A stretch of DNA of 64,000 bases from Hyphomonadaceae bacterium TMED5 (GTDB lineage Bacteria; Pseudomonadota; Alphaproteobacteria; Caulobacterales; Hyphomonadaceae), in the NCBI GenBank assembly GCA_002173095.1, contig NHBK01000014.1:339571-403570 (forward strand), written 5' to 3'. Positions 32,805 to 41,248 of this stretch are shown here, one piece after another; within the stretch, counting starts at the first letter, position 1, and every line of letters starts with the position of its first letter. The translations under genes were made by a program, and so were the position numbers. The notes beneath the pieces were generated by a model. It was not told the DNA's origin. It made no database searches and worked only from the letters and a program-made list of their open reading frames with translations.

Positions 32805-33742
32805 CATCACCGAAGATCGGGTTTGCAGGTGCAGGTGGGGTTGGCTGCTATTTTGGTGGCAGACTGGCGCTCGCAGGTTTTGATGTAACCCTGATCGGAC
32901 GTGGGCAGCATATTCAGGCGATTGATGAGAACGGCCTGAAACTTACGCTGAATGGCGAAGGCCATGTCGTAAAGCTGGGCGCAGCAGACACCAATACAGA
33001 AGAGACGCTGCAGAAACTGTCGGAGCTCGACTGGCTGTTTGTGACCTGCAAAACCTATCAGAGCGAAGCCATTATGGCGTCGATCCTGCCTCATATCGGT
33101 TCCGAAACGAAAATTGTCTCACTGCAAAATGGTGTCGATGGCCCATTGCATCTGTCGGAGCTGGCGGGACGCCCGGTGTATGGCGGACTTTCTATTCGTT
33201 TTGTCGCGCATGTGACCGGGCCGGGAAAAGTCACCGCGACGGGGGATGGCTATGTTCAGATGGGCGCGTATCCGAACGGTTCCGACATGGAGATGAGCGC
33301 CCTTGGTGAAGCGATGCAGAAGGCCGGTCTCGATTTCCGGGTCAGTGACGATATCCGCCGCGAGCTCTGGCGGAAGATTGTTATCAATAATGGGGTGAAC
33401 CCGATTTGCGCGCTTCTGCAGAGAGACTGCGAGATCGTGTTCTCCAATCCGGAAACGGCGGTGCTGGTTGATCAGATGATGCAGGAAACGGTTCTGGCGG
33501 CCAGGGCGGAAGACATTCATCTGAGCGATGATGAAGTCGCAGAACTCCGCGGGATTATTTTCGGGCTCGGTCCGGTAAAGCCAAGCATGCAGGTGGACAG
33601 AGAGCAGGGCCGACAGCTGGAGCTTGATGCCATCGCGGGCGCCATAATTGAGCGCGCGAAACGCTACGGCGCCTCCGCACCTGTCACAGAGACAATCTAT
33701 CGCCTGCTGACGGCAGAACTCGCCTTTGAAAAGCAGGCCTGA
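32801..33742 (+). CDS. Ketopantoate reductase-family (PanE/ApbA) protein
   Basis: 313 residues. NAD(P)-binding FAGAGGVGCYFGGRLA at the N-terminus, then a conserved lysine in TCKTYQ and the ELWRKIVINNGVNPICALL helix with the K-x3-N-x3-N pattern of the PanE family. Many members in catabolic operons reduce 2-oxo acids other than ketopantoate. ATG overlaps the acyl-CoA dehydrogenase stop by four bases, indicating a shared operon. Vitamin B5 synthesis is possible but context argues for a catabolic 2-oxoacid reductase. Confidence 0.82.
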   Translation: MTSPKIGFAGAGGVGCYFGGRLALAGFDVTLIGRGQHIQAIDENGLKLTLNGEGHVVKLGAADTNTEETLQKLSELDWLFVTCKTYQSEAIMASILPHIGSETKIVSLQNGVDGPLHLSELAGRPVYGGLSIRFVAHVTGPGKVTATGDGYVQMGAYPNGSDMEMSALGEAMQKAGLDFRVSDDIRRELWRKIVINNGVNPICALLQRDCEIVFSNPETAVLVDQMMQETVLAARAEDIHLSDDEVAELRGIIFGLGPVKPSMQVDREQGRQLELDAIAGAIIERAKRYGASAPVTETIYRLLTAELAFEKQA

Positions 33743-33768
33743 AAACAAACATAAAAAAGGGGGAAGAC

Positions 33769-34773
33769 ATGAGCTTTGGAAAACGCGAGCTGGCAGGACG
33801 CGAAGTTACGCCGATCGGCCTTGGATGTATGTCTCTCAGTCAGGGCTATTTGCCTCTGCCAAGCGAGGAAGAGGGCGAAAGGCTTCTCCATCACGCCATT
33901 GATATTGGATATGATTTATTTGATACGGCGCGTCTTTACGGTCGCGGCCATAATGAGGAATTGCTGTCTCGCGTTCTGAAATCACGTCGGGACGAGATAT
34001 TCCTGTCTTCCAAATGCGGCATTGAATTTGGCGATGGTAAGCGCTGGATCGACTGTAAGCCGGAAACCATACGGACGGCGGTTGACAAAAGTCTCAAGGT
34101 GATGGGCGTTGACTTCATTGACCTTTATTACCTGCACCGTCGTGACTTCACGGTGCCGATTGAGGAAAGCGTAGGCACGCTGGCAGAGCTGATGAAAGCG
34201 GGAAAAATCGGCGGTATCGGTCTTTCAGAAATGTCGTCAGATACGCTCCGCAAGGCCGCGGCTGAAACGACCATCTCTGCGATGCAGACTGAGTATTCTC
34301 TATGGACGCGCAATCCAGAACTTGGCGTTCTGGAAACCTGTAAAGAGGTTGGGGCGGCCTTTGTGGCGTTCTCTCCGGTCGGGCGCGGCGCGCTTGCAGA
34401 CTCACGTTTGCAGCCCCGGAATTTTGAGGCGAAAGACCTTCGCTCTCCATATCCTCGCTTTGACGGCGAAAACTGGCCGAAAAATCAGGATCTAATCCTG
34501 AAATTGGAAGCGCTGGCGAAGACGGTTGGCGCAAGCGCGGCCCAGCTATCGCTGTATTGGGTGCTCTCTCAGGGCGACCATATTCTTACCATTCCGGGCA
34601 CGGGGAAAATCCCGCATCTGGAAGAAAACTTCGAGACGTTGAAGCTCGATATTCCTGCTTCAGTTCTGGCTGAGGCGGACAAGCTGATCAACCAATCCAC
34701 CGTATCCGGACATCGATATCCTGATGACGATATGCGGGCCACTATCGATACAGAGGAGTTTCCGGCGGCCTGA
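33769..34773 (+). CDS. Aldo/keto reductase
   Basis: 334 residues in the (beta/alpha)8 aldo/keto reductase family (AKR13/YajO-like). The catalytic tetrad is visible: Asp in LFDTARLYG, its Tyr, Lys in LSSKCGI and His in YYLHRRD. NADPH-binding IPGTGKIPHLEENF at the C-terminal end. Preceded by GGGGGAAG. Could detoxify aldehydes formed in the pathway, but the substrate is not known. Confidence 0.87.
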   Translation: MSFGKRELAGREVTPIGLGCMSLSQGYLPLPSEEEGERLLHHAIDIGYDLFDTARLYGRGHNEELLSRVLKSRRDEIFLSSKCGIEFGDGKRWIDCKPETIRTAVDKSLKVMGVDFIDLYYLHRRDFTVPIEESVGTLAELMKAGKIGGIGLSEMSSDTLRKAAAETTISAMQTEYSLWTRNPELGVLETCKEVGAAFVAFSPVGRGALADSRLQPRNFEAKDLRSPYPRFDGENWPKNQDLILKLEALAKTVGASAAQLSLYWVLSQGDHILTIPGTGKIPHLEENFETLKLDIPASVLAEADKLINQSTVSGHRYPDDDMRATIDTEEFPAA

Positions 34774-34798
34774 CCTGCTCAGCGCCGGATGAAATACC

Positions 34799-35377
34799 AT
34801 GGCTGAAGACACAGATACGAATGCCCCGATCACCGTTGTCGTTTCACGCCGGGTAAAGCCCGGACAGGAAGCGGAGTTTGAGCGTCTGAGTTCTGAGATG
34901 ACGGCGTCAGCCTCTGATTTCGACGGGCATATGGGGGCGAACATGTTTCGGCCGAGTACGCCTGCTGACCCGGAATATCGGATCATCTTCAAATTTCGTG
35001 ATGATCCTGCACTGGATGTATGGCTGAAATCCGACACCCGCGCGCATTATCTGGAACAGATTGAGCCCTTACTGATTGAGCCGGGTAAGGTCGAAACCCT
35101 GTCCAGCCTTGTGACATGGTTCACAATTCCGGGGCATACGCCGGTTAAGCCGCCACCACGTTATAAAATGGCTGTTGTTAGCTGGCTGGGGCTTTTCCCT
35201 ATCGTGCTGGCAATCTTCTGGATATTTGAGCCGTGGCTCATCCATATTCCGCTGATCCCGCGCGTCGCGCTCGTGACGGCGGCCGTGATGGTGATCATGA
35301 CCTGGGTGGCCATGCCTCGCATCACCAAACTGTTTGCAGGCTGGCTCTATCCAAAATCTGGCCGCGACATGCGCTAG
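34799..35377 (+). CDS. Membrane-anchored antibiotic-biosynthesis-monooxygenase (ABM) domain protein
   Basis: 192 residues. Residues about 13-110 form a ferredoxin-like ABM domain (VVSRRVKPGQEAEFERL and FKFRDDPALDVWL). Two hydrophobic helices follow (about 125-147 and 153-172) and the C-terminus ends near a basic KSGRDM. Such proteins are widespread and mostly uncharacterised; the soluble ABM domains oxidise quinols or bind small aromatics. Last gene of the accessory run. Confidence 0.75.
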   Translation: MAEDTDTNAPITVVVSRRVKPGQEAEFERLSSEMTASASDFDGHMGANMFRPSTPADPEYRIIFKFRDDPALDVWLKSDTRAHYLEQIEPLLIEPGKVETLSSLVTWFTIPGHTPVKPPPRYKMAVVSWLGLFPIVLAIFWIFEPWLIHIPLIPRVALVTAAVMVIMTWVAMPRITKLFAGWLYPKSGRDMR

Positions 35378-35485
35378 AACCGCGAACAGAGCAGGCGAGA
35401 AACATTCAGCTCTACACGTGATCGCGGTTGAATTTTTCGCCATTTGTTATAGGAGGGCCGATTGGAACCGGCTTCTTCGATTTGA

Positions 35486-37363
35486 ATGCTGCGGGATTTT
35501 CCAAATACCGGGAGACCCGAATTGTTTGACCACCTTGAAATCGCTGCACCTTTATCCGCTGCGCTAGAGAAAAAAGGGTATGATACCCTTACGCCCGTTC
35601 AGGAAGCCGTACTGGATCCTGAGATCGGAGAGCGTGATCTTCTCGTATCTGCGCAGACGGGTTCAGGTAAAACGGTTGCCTTCGGACTGGCGCTCGCATC
35701 ATCCACTCTGGATGATGAAGGCCTGCTGCCTGTCCTTGGAAACCCGCTGACTCTTATCATCGCGCCAACGCGCGAACTGGCTGTTCAGGTGCGCAAAGAG
35801 CTGGAATGGCTGTATGCGCAAGCTGGCGGACAGATTGCATCCTGTATTGGCGGTATGGACATGCGCGATGAACGTCGCGCGCTGAGCCGTGGGGCGCATA
35901 TTGTGGTCGGCACACCGGGCCGCCTGGTGGATCACATTCGTCGTGGTTCACTGGTTATGGACGAGCTGAAAGCCGTTGTCCTCGATGAAGCCGACGAGAT
36001 GCTCAATATGGGCTTTCGTGAGGAGCTTGAGGAAATTCTGGAGTCCGCGCCAGAAGATCGCCGCACGCTTTTATTCTCTGCGACGGTCTCCAAACCCATC
36101 GCACGCCTCGCTGAAAACTATCAGGATGACGCGCTGCGCCTGAATACGATTTCTCGTAAAGAGCAGCACGGCGATATTGAATACAAGGCTGTGACCGTTG
36201 CGCATGAAGACATTGAGCACGCGGTTATCAACCTGCTTCTCTATCATGATGCACCAAATACGCTGGTCTTTTGTGCGCGCCGCGATGGCGTAAACAAACT
36301 GGCTGCCCGTCTGACCAATCGCGGTTTCCCGGTTGTGGCCCTGTCCGGCGAATTTAGTCAGAAAGAACGGTCCAACTCACTTCTGGCGATGCGTGACGGT
36401 CGTGCGCGTATTTGTGTGGCAACCGATGTTGCTGCGCGCGGTATCGACCTGCCAGGTCTTGATCTTGTGATCCACGCTGACCTGCCAACCAATCAAGAAG
36501 CACTCTTGCACCGCTCAGGCCGTACGGGCCGTGCGGGCCGCAAAGGCGCATCTGTTCTGGTGGTTCCCGTGCGTGCGCGCCGCAAAGCAGAGCGTCTTCT
36601 GCGCGATGCTGGCGTAAAAGCAGACTGGGGTGCGCCGCCATCCGTTACAGACATTCAGAACGTTCTCGATGAGCGTATTCTTGCTAACACTGTCCTTGAA
36701 GGCGGAGTCGACGAAGATGAAAGCAAGCTCGTAGACACGCTGACTGCCCGATTTGAACCCTATCAGCTGGCAGCTGCCTTCGTGCGTCTGGCGCGTGCTG
36801 GTCAGTCCCGTCCGGAAGACCTTCAGGAAGTCGATCCGTCGGCGCCGCCGCCAGGCCGGTCTCGTGATGAGGGCCGCGGTGAGCGTTCTCGCCCGGAGCG
36901 CGGCTCTGGTCCGCGTCCGCCGGAATTTGAAGACAGCGTCTGGATCTCTCTGGGTGTTGGTCGACGCAAGAATGCCGATCCGAAATGGATTGTGCCAATG
37001 CTCTGTAAATCCGGTGGGTTCCAGCGCTCCAATATTGGCGTGATCCAGATTGGCCCAACCCACACATTTGTTGAACTGCGTCCACATGCGGCCCAGCAGC
37101 TGATGGAAAACGCAGGCGATGATCAGATCATTGATAAGAGCCTCTATGTGACACGCGTGGACGGGCCAGAGGATTTCGTCGAAGACGATTTTGATGATCG
37201 TCCGCGCCGTCCGAAGCGCCGCCCTGAACGTCGCGATCGTGATGGCGGTCGCTCTGACTCACGCCCTCCACGTGGTGAAGGTGGTCGTACAGGCCCTAAA
37301 AAGCCGCGCGGCCCAAATGGTGAAAAAAAGCGCTCTCCAAAAAAAGGCAGACCTCAGGGATAA
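35486..37363 (+). CDS. DEAD-box RNA helicase (DeaD/CsdA-like)
   Basis: 625 residues. Q-motif LTPVQEAVL, Walker A AQTGSGKT (56-63), VLDEADEM, SAT (LFSATVSK) and HRSGRTGRAGR are all present. A DbpA-like RNA-binding domain (DSVWISLGVGRRKNADPKWI) and a basic Arg/Gly/Pro-rich tail follow, as in CsdA/DeaD. Ribosome assembly or cold-related RNA unwinding is likely. The start is unsure: ATG 35486 gives ten extra residues, whereas the TTG at 35522 after GGGAGACC fits the family N-terminus. A housekeeping gene unrelated to the catabolic neighbours. Confidence 0.92.
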   Translation: MLRDFPNTGRPELFDHLEIAAPLSAALEKKGYDTLTPVQEAVLDPEIGERDLLVSAQTGSGKTVAFGLALASSTLDDEGLLPVLGNPLTLIIAPTRELAVQVRKELEWLYAQAGGQIASCIGGMDMRDERRALSRGAHIVVGTPGRLVDHIRRGSLVMDELKAVVLDEADEMLNMGFREELEEILESAPEDRRTLLFSATVSKPIARLAENYQDDALRLNTISRKEQHGDIEYKAVTVAHEDIEHAVINLLLYHDAPNTLVFCARRDGVNKLAARLTNRGFPVVALSGEFSQKERSNSLLAMRDGRARICVATDVAARGIDLPGLDLVIHADLPTNQEALLHRSGRTGRAGRKGASVLVVPVRARRKAERLLRDAGVKADWGAPPSVTDIQNVLDERILANTVLEGGVDEDESKLVDTLTARFEPYQLAAAFVRLARAGQSRPEDLQEVDPSAPPPGRSRDEGRGERSRPERGSGPRPPEFEDSVWISLGVGRRKNADPKWIVPMLCKSGGFQRSNIGVIQIGPTHTFVELRPHAAQQLMENAGDDQIIDKSLYVTRVDGPEDFVEDDFDDRPRRPKRRPERRDRDGGRSDSRPPRGEGGRTGPKKPRGPNGEKKRSPKKGRPQG

Positions 37364-37634
37364 TTTCCCTGAGTGGCGATCGCTCTCGAAAAAGTGAATT
37401 AAATTAACGTGTTAGCGGTAACGTAAGGCGCCGCTTGCGTGTGGGAGCGGGTCATGATCGCATATGGCCCGTTCGGGCAGAGGCTTTTGCTCGTACTTCG
37501 AATACAACGGAATTGATCTGCGACGACGAGCTGAGACGACCTAAGTTCAGTCAGCCTGTATTGTATCAGCAACAGGCGCGTATAGCAGAATCAAGGGGCA
37601 TTGCGCTCCCGTGTACAGAGAGGACAGCTGCTTC

Positions 37635-38336
37635 ATGACTTCTGAAACCGGTTCCACCATGGTGCTTTCTGACAAGTCCGCACGTCAGATATTTGAAGAG
37701 GTGATGGCGAATCCAGCCCGTAAGGCGTTCGGTTTCGGCGAACGGATGGCGATTGTGAACGTCGATCCGCAAAAGGCGTATACCCGTCCTGACCTGTTTC
37801 CGAAAACGGCCTATGTGACCGATCCGAAGCAGATGGAATACACGGATCAGATTTCCGCTATGGCGCGCGATAAGGGTTTGCCCGTTGTCTGGACGCATGT
37901 TGCCTATATGGACAATGCCGCTGATGCTGGTGTCTGGGGCACGCGTACAGATACGCCGGATAGCCTGCAGAACATCAAATACGGGTCGGACCGTACCGAG
38001 TTTGATGATCGCCTGAATGTCGATCCGGCTGTTGATGCAGTGTACACCAAGCGCATGCCGTCTGCCTTCTTTGAGACGCCGCTGCAAAGTTTCCTCGTCT
38101 GGCACAAGATCGACACTGTTGTGATCACCGGTGGTTCTACATCGGGCTGTATTCGTGCGACGGCGGTCGACAGCCTGTCTCGCGGCTATCGCACGATTGT
38201 TCCGATGGAATGCGTTGCCGATAAGCATGAAAGCTATCACTTCGCGAACCTGACCGACCTTCACCTGAAATATGCTGACGTCGTCTCTGTGAAAAACGTG
38301 ATCTCCTGGCTCGAAGCCTATGAGGGCTCCAAATGA
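37635..38336 (+). CDS. Isochorismatase-like cysteine amidohydrolase
   Basis: 233 residues. Catalytic triad of the isochorismatase/nicotinamidase superfamily: Asp in MAIVNVDPQKAYT, Lys in VYTKRMPSAFFET and Cys in GGSTSGCIRATAVDSLSRGY. Closest in style to N-carbamoylsarcosine amidase and maleamate amidase (NicF-like) enzymes. Begins a four-gene operon with two NodB-fold hydrolases and a GntR regulator, so it probably releases ammonia or carbamate from an amide intermediate. ATG 37635 follows GAGAGGA. The exact substrate cannot be read from sequence. The 270 bases upstream of it, after the helicase, hold no other gene. Confidence 0.82.
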   Translation: MTSETGSTMVLSDKSARQIFEEVMANPARKAFGFGERMAIVNVDPQKAYTRPDLFPKTAYVTDPKQMEYTDQISAMARDKGLPVVWTHVAYMDNAADAGVWGTRTDTPDSLQNIKYGSDRTEFDDRLNVDPAVDAVYTKRMPSAFFETPLQSFLVWHKIDTVVITGGSTSGCIRATAVDSLSRGYRTIVPMECVADKHESYHFANLTDLHLKYADVVSVKNVISWLEAYEGSK

Positions 38337-39277
38337 CCCAGTGCGCAGAGCCAAATCTATATGATTACTGGCCTTATGAAGACCGTCCGAAAATCGTCTG
38401 GCCAGAAGGCAAAAAGCTAGCGTTTTGGATTGCGCCGAATATCGAGTATTACGAATTTCAGCCGCCGCATAACGATAAGCGCCAGCCATGGCCGCGCGGT
38501 AATCCGGATATTACCGGGTTTTCCCAGCGTGATTACGGCAACCGTGTTGGCCATCTGCGCCTGATGGAATTGCTGGACCGCTATAATCTGCGCGGTTCGG
38601 TTTCTCTCAATATTGCACTGCTCGATCACCATCCGGAGATCATTGAAGACTGTGTGAAGCGGAACTGGGAGTTCTTCTCTCACGGCATTTACAATACGCG
38701 CTATTCTTACGGTATGGATGAAGCGCAGGAACGCGCGGTTCTGAAAGACTGTATTGAGAGCGTTGAAAAGGCGACGGGCCAGCGCATTCGCGGTTATCTT
38801 GCACCTGCACTGACGCACACCGAGAACACGATCGACCTGATCGCGGATAATGATTTCTGGTATTCCTGTGACCTGTTCCAGGATGATCAGCCGCAGCCGC
38901 TGAAAACCAAAACCGGTAACCTTGTGTCTTTGCCGTATTCACTCGAAGTGAATGACGTCATCACCTATGGCTCACTCTCTCAGTCGCCATCGCGTTATGC
39001 TGACGTTCTGAAGCGCCATTTCGACCAGCTTCTGCTGGAAGGCGAAAAGAGCGGTACGGTGATGTGTATTCCGCTGCACGCCTATCTTGTGTCTCAGCCG
39101 CACCGCATTCGCCCATTTGAAGAGGCGCTCAAACACATTACGGCACATTCCGATGATGTGTGGTTTGCGACCGGCGCCGAGATTGCGGGTTATTTCCGCG
39201 AGAATTACTGGGATCAGGCCATCGCCGACATTGACCGACGCGGTCTGTCCACTGGCGGTACTGGTTTTACTGGATAG
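38333..39277 (+). CDS. PuuE-like (allantoinase/NodB fold) hydrolase
   Basis: 314 residues of the polysaccharide deacetylase superfamily, in the metal-poor or N-heterocycle-hydrolysing PuuE subgroup: YGNRVGHLRLMELLDRY, WEFFSHGIYNTRYSYG, RGYLAPALTHTENTIDL and SLPYSLEVNDV are close to PuuE allantoinase sequences. Expected to open a cyclic amide, ureide or imide, or to cleave an N-acyl bond. ATGA overlap with the amidase gene. A carbohydrate role is unlikely because no signal peptide is present. Confidence 0.8.
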   Translation: MTQCAEPNLYDYWPYEDRPKIVWPEGKKLAFWIAPNIEYYEFQPPHNDKRQPWPRGNPDITGFSQRDYGNRVGHLRLMELLDRYNLRGSVSLNIALLDHHPEIIEDCVKRNWEFFSHGIYNTRYSYGMDEAQERAVLKDCIESVEKATGQRIRGYLAPALTHTENTIDLIADNDFWYSCDLFQDDQPQPLKTKTGNLVSLPYSLEVNDVITYGSLSQSPSRYADVLKRHFDQLLLEGEKSGTVMCIPLHAYLVSQPHRIRPFEEALKHITAHSDDVWFATGAEIAGYFRENYWDQAIADIDRRGLSTGGTGFTG

Positions 39278-39281
39278 AGCA

Positions 39282-40196
39282 ATGACACCCGAATATCTGA
39301 CATATGAAAAGCGCGCTTATGGTAATGACCATGACCGCTATGACTGGTCCTACAGCAAGCTGCGTGCGCCAGTGCGTCCTGAAGGTGTCGCTGACGTTAC
39401 GGCGTTTATCGTCGTGCCGCTGGAATTCTTCCCACTGAACCCGTCGGGCAAGCCGTTCAAACATCCGGGCGCTATGGTCACGCCTTATCCTGACCTGCGT
39501 CACTTCTCGACACGGGATTACGGCAATCGCGTCGGCATTTACCGCATTCTTGAAGCGCTGGAAGCTGAAGGCCTGAAAGCCGTTATTCCAATGAATGGTG
39601 AGGTCCTGAGCCGTTGTGCGCCATTGGTTGAGCGCATTAAGGCGGGCGGCCATGAAATTGCGGCGCACGGCGTTTCTACAGATCACATTCATTATGATGG
39701 CCTCTCTAAAGAAGAAGAGAGTGCTTACATTGAGAAAACTCTGGAGCTGTTCGGCGCTGTGGGCATTACCCCAACGACCTGGATGAGCCCGGCGCGTAAT
39801 GAATCCTATAATACGCCAGACCTTCTGACCCGAGCAGGCTTCAAAGTCTGTCTGGACTGGGAGATGGATCAGGTGCCAGTCGCTATGAAAACCGAAACTG
39901 GCCCGCTGACATGCCTGCCTAATCATGGCGAGCTGAATGACTTCAATCTGATGCATACAAAACGTCAGTCTGAAGATGAGTGGCGTGAGCAGATTCTGGA
40001 AAGTGCCGCGTTTCTTGCGTCTGAAGCAAAGACGACTGGCGCGCGAGTATTCGGTTTTACCTTGACGCCTTATATTTCAGGTTTACCGTTCCGAGTTCGC
40101 GCATTGCGCGAGATTTTGGCTGGTCTCAAGGAAAAGGGTGGGGTTGAAGTCAAAACCGCATCACAGATTGCGTCTGCGTGGGGCGACACTATCTGA
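39282..40196 (+). CDS. Second NodB-fold hydrolase of the amide operon
   Basis: 304 residues from ATG 39282, four bases after the previous stop. Distant paralog of the upstream gene: FSTRDYGNRVGIYRILEALE, GHEIAAHGVSTDHIHYDGL, TWMSPARNESYNTPDLL and CLPNHGELNDFN. The HG-x-S-x-x-H-x-H-Y-D stretch differs from its neighbour, suggesting a different substrate. The pair may form a heteromeric enzyme or act in sequence. Confidence 0.75.
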   Translation: MTPEYLTYEKRAYGNDHDRYDWSYSKLRAPVRPEGVADVTAFIVVPLEFFPLNPSGKPFKHPGAMVTPYPDLRHFSTRDYGNRVGIYRILEALEAEGLKAVIPMNGEVLSRCAPLVERIKAGGHEIAAHGVSTDHIHYDGLSKEEESAYIEKTLELFGAVGITPTTWMSPARNESYNTPDLLTRAGFKVCLDWEMDQVPVAMKTETGPLTCLPNHGELNDFNLMHTKRQSEDEWREQILESAAFLASEAKTTGARVFGFTLTPYISGLPFRVRALREILAGLKEKGGVEVKTASQIASAWGDTI

Positions 40197-40218
40197 TAAT
40201 TCTGAAGGGGGGCAGGCG

Positions 40219-41031
40219 TTGAGTTTAAAAGTATCTGAATTCAGAGAAGGTGTAGGAGCTGGTCCCCAGCTCCATGCGAAGGAACTGGATTCTGAAGGCG
40301 CCGTTCCGCTTTACAGACAGATTTATACCCTGCTGAAAACCCGCATTGAGGAAGGCACATTTGCCTTCAACTCAAAGCTTCCGGCCGAAGAAACGCTGGC
40401 TGTAGAGCTGGGTGTTTCCCGCATCACGGTGAAGCGCGCGATGAATGAACTTGCTGCGGCAGGTTTTGTGACCCGGTTCCGCGGCCGTGGAACGATCGTG
40501 TCTTACAGCTCACGTACGCCGCCCGTTCTGGGCAATTATACGACTCCGATGGAGCATTTGCGCCGTCTTGGGTTTGAGACACAGATTGAGCTCCTCCATC
40601 TGGAGGTCGTGCCGGCGACAGAAGAAATCGCGACTGAGCTGTTCATTCAGCCAGGTACGGACATTCTGATGACCGAACGTCTTCGCCATCTGGAAGACGC
40701 GCCATTCTCTCACATTCTGAACTATACGCCGCTGGATGTCGCCGAACGCATTAATGAGGCAGACATTTCCTGGCGCCCGTTTACCGAATTGCTGGCTGAG
40801 GCTGGCCATGCCGTTGTCTGCGCCGAACAAACTATTCAGGCGCGCGCTGTTCGCGGCGAGGCTGCGCGTGCGCTCATGCTGGCAGATGGCGCACCGGTTC
40901 TTACGATCCGCCGTATTCTGCGAGACGCATCTGCGAAGGCGGTGCAGTTCACCATGACGAATTATCGTGCCGACAGATACCAATACCATATGGTGATTGA
41001 GGATCTGGGGCGGAAAACCCCGTCGGAATAG
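40219..41031 (+). CDS. GntR-family regulator, HutC/UTRA type
   Basis: 270 residues. N-terminal winged helix with PLYRQIYTLLKTRIEEG and LAVELGVSRITVKRAMNELA, then a UTRA ligand domain (about 110-265). TTG start at 40219 behind AAGGGGGGC; the longer open frame to 40138 overlaps the previous gene and lacks a site. Last gene of the hydrolase operon, which it very likely represses until a substrate or intermediate binds the UTRA domain. Confidence 0.88.
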   Translation: MSLKVSEFREGVGAGPQLHAKELDSEGAVPLYRQIYTLLKTRIEEGTFAFNSKLPAEETLAVELGVSRITVKRAMNELAAAGFVTRFRGRGTIVSYSSRTPPVLGNYTTPMEHLRRLGFETQIELLHLEVVPATEEIATELFIQPGTDILMTERLRHLEDAPFSHILNYTPLDVAERINEADISWRPFTELLAEAGHAVVCAEQTIQARAVRGEAARALMLADGAPVLTIRRILRDASAKAVQFTMTNYRADRYQYHMVIEDLGRKTPSE

Positions 41032-41067
41032 ATTTAGACAGTCATCTTCGTATTCAATTTTGAGTCA

Positions 41068-41103
41068 CAAAACTCGCCTTTTTCGGGCGAGTTTTGCGTT
41101 TTT
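41068..41103 (+). terminator. Rho-independent terminator after the GntR gene
   Basis: An 11-bp stem CAAAACTCGCC / GGCGAGTTTTG with a short T-rich loop and a CGTTTTTG tail. Closes the amide-hydrolase operon. Confidence 0.75.
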
Positions 41104-41134
41104 GTGCCCGAGTCTTGACCGGTGTGCCCCGAAT

Positions 41135-41149
41135 ATTCGCCTGACAATT
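41135..41149. promoter_or_regulatory. Degenerate TTCGCCTGACAA site upstream of the IclR gene
   Basis: ATTCGCCTGACAATT shares 13 of 15 bases with the perfect palindrome at 56060. Located about 100 bases before the IclR start, so it is a candidate autoregulatory site of that regulator. Confidence 0.4.
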
Positions 41150-41189
41150 AGTCAATGTACCCCTCATTCAGGGGGTTTGCGAACTTTTC

Positions 41190-41235
41190 TTGACGATAAG
41201 CGCTTTGAGGCCCTTAATTGGTATATCAATATACC
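41190..41235 (+). promoter_or_regulatory. IclR-gene promoter with GGTATA-TCAA-TATACC palindrome
   Basis: TTGACG (41190-41195) with TTAATT 18 bases on (41214-41219) resembles a sigma-70 promoter. The perfect palindrome GGTATA-TCAA-TATACC (41220-41235) follows at once, covering the probable transcription start and ending three bases before the AGGAGG site. It suits repression; binding by the upstream GntR/UTRA protein, whose family prefers GT-x-TA-x-AC-like sites, is an inference. Confidence 0.45.
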
Positions 41236-41248
41236 TTAGGAGGGTGCG

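Noticed and set aside
32801..33742. Pantothenate biosynthesis panE
   Set aside because: Start overlaps a catabolic acyl-CoA dehydrogenase and no other vitamin genes are near, so the family name is kept without the pathway role.
38333..40196. Cell-wall or exopolysaccharide deacetylases
   Set aside because: No signal peptides, sequence close to PuuE-type hydrolases, and an operon with an amidase and a small-molecule regulator.
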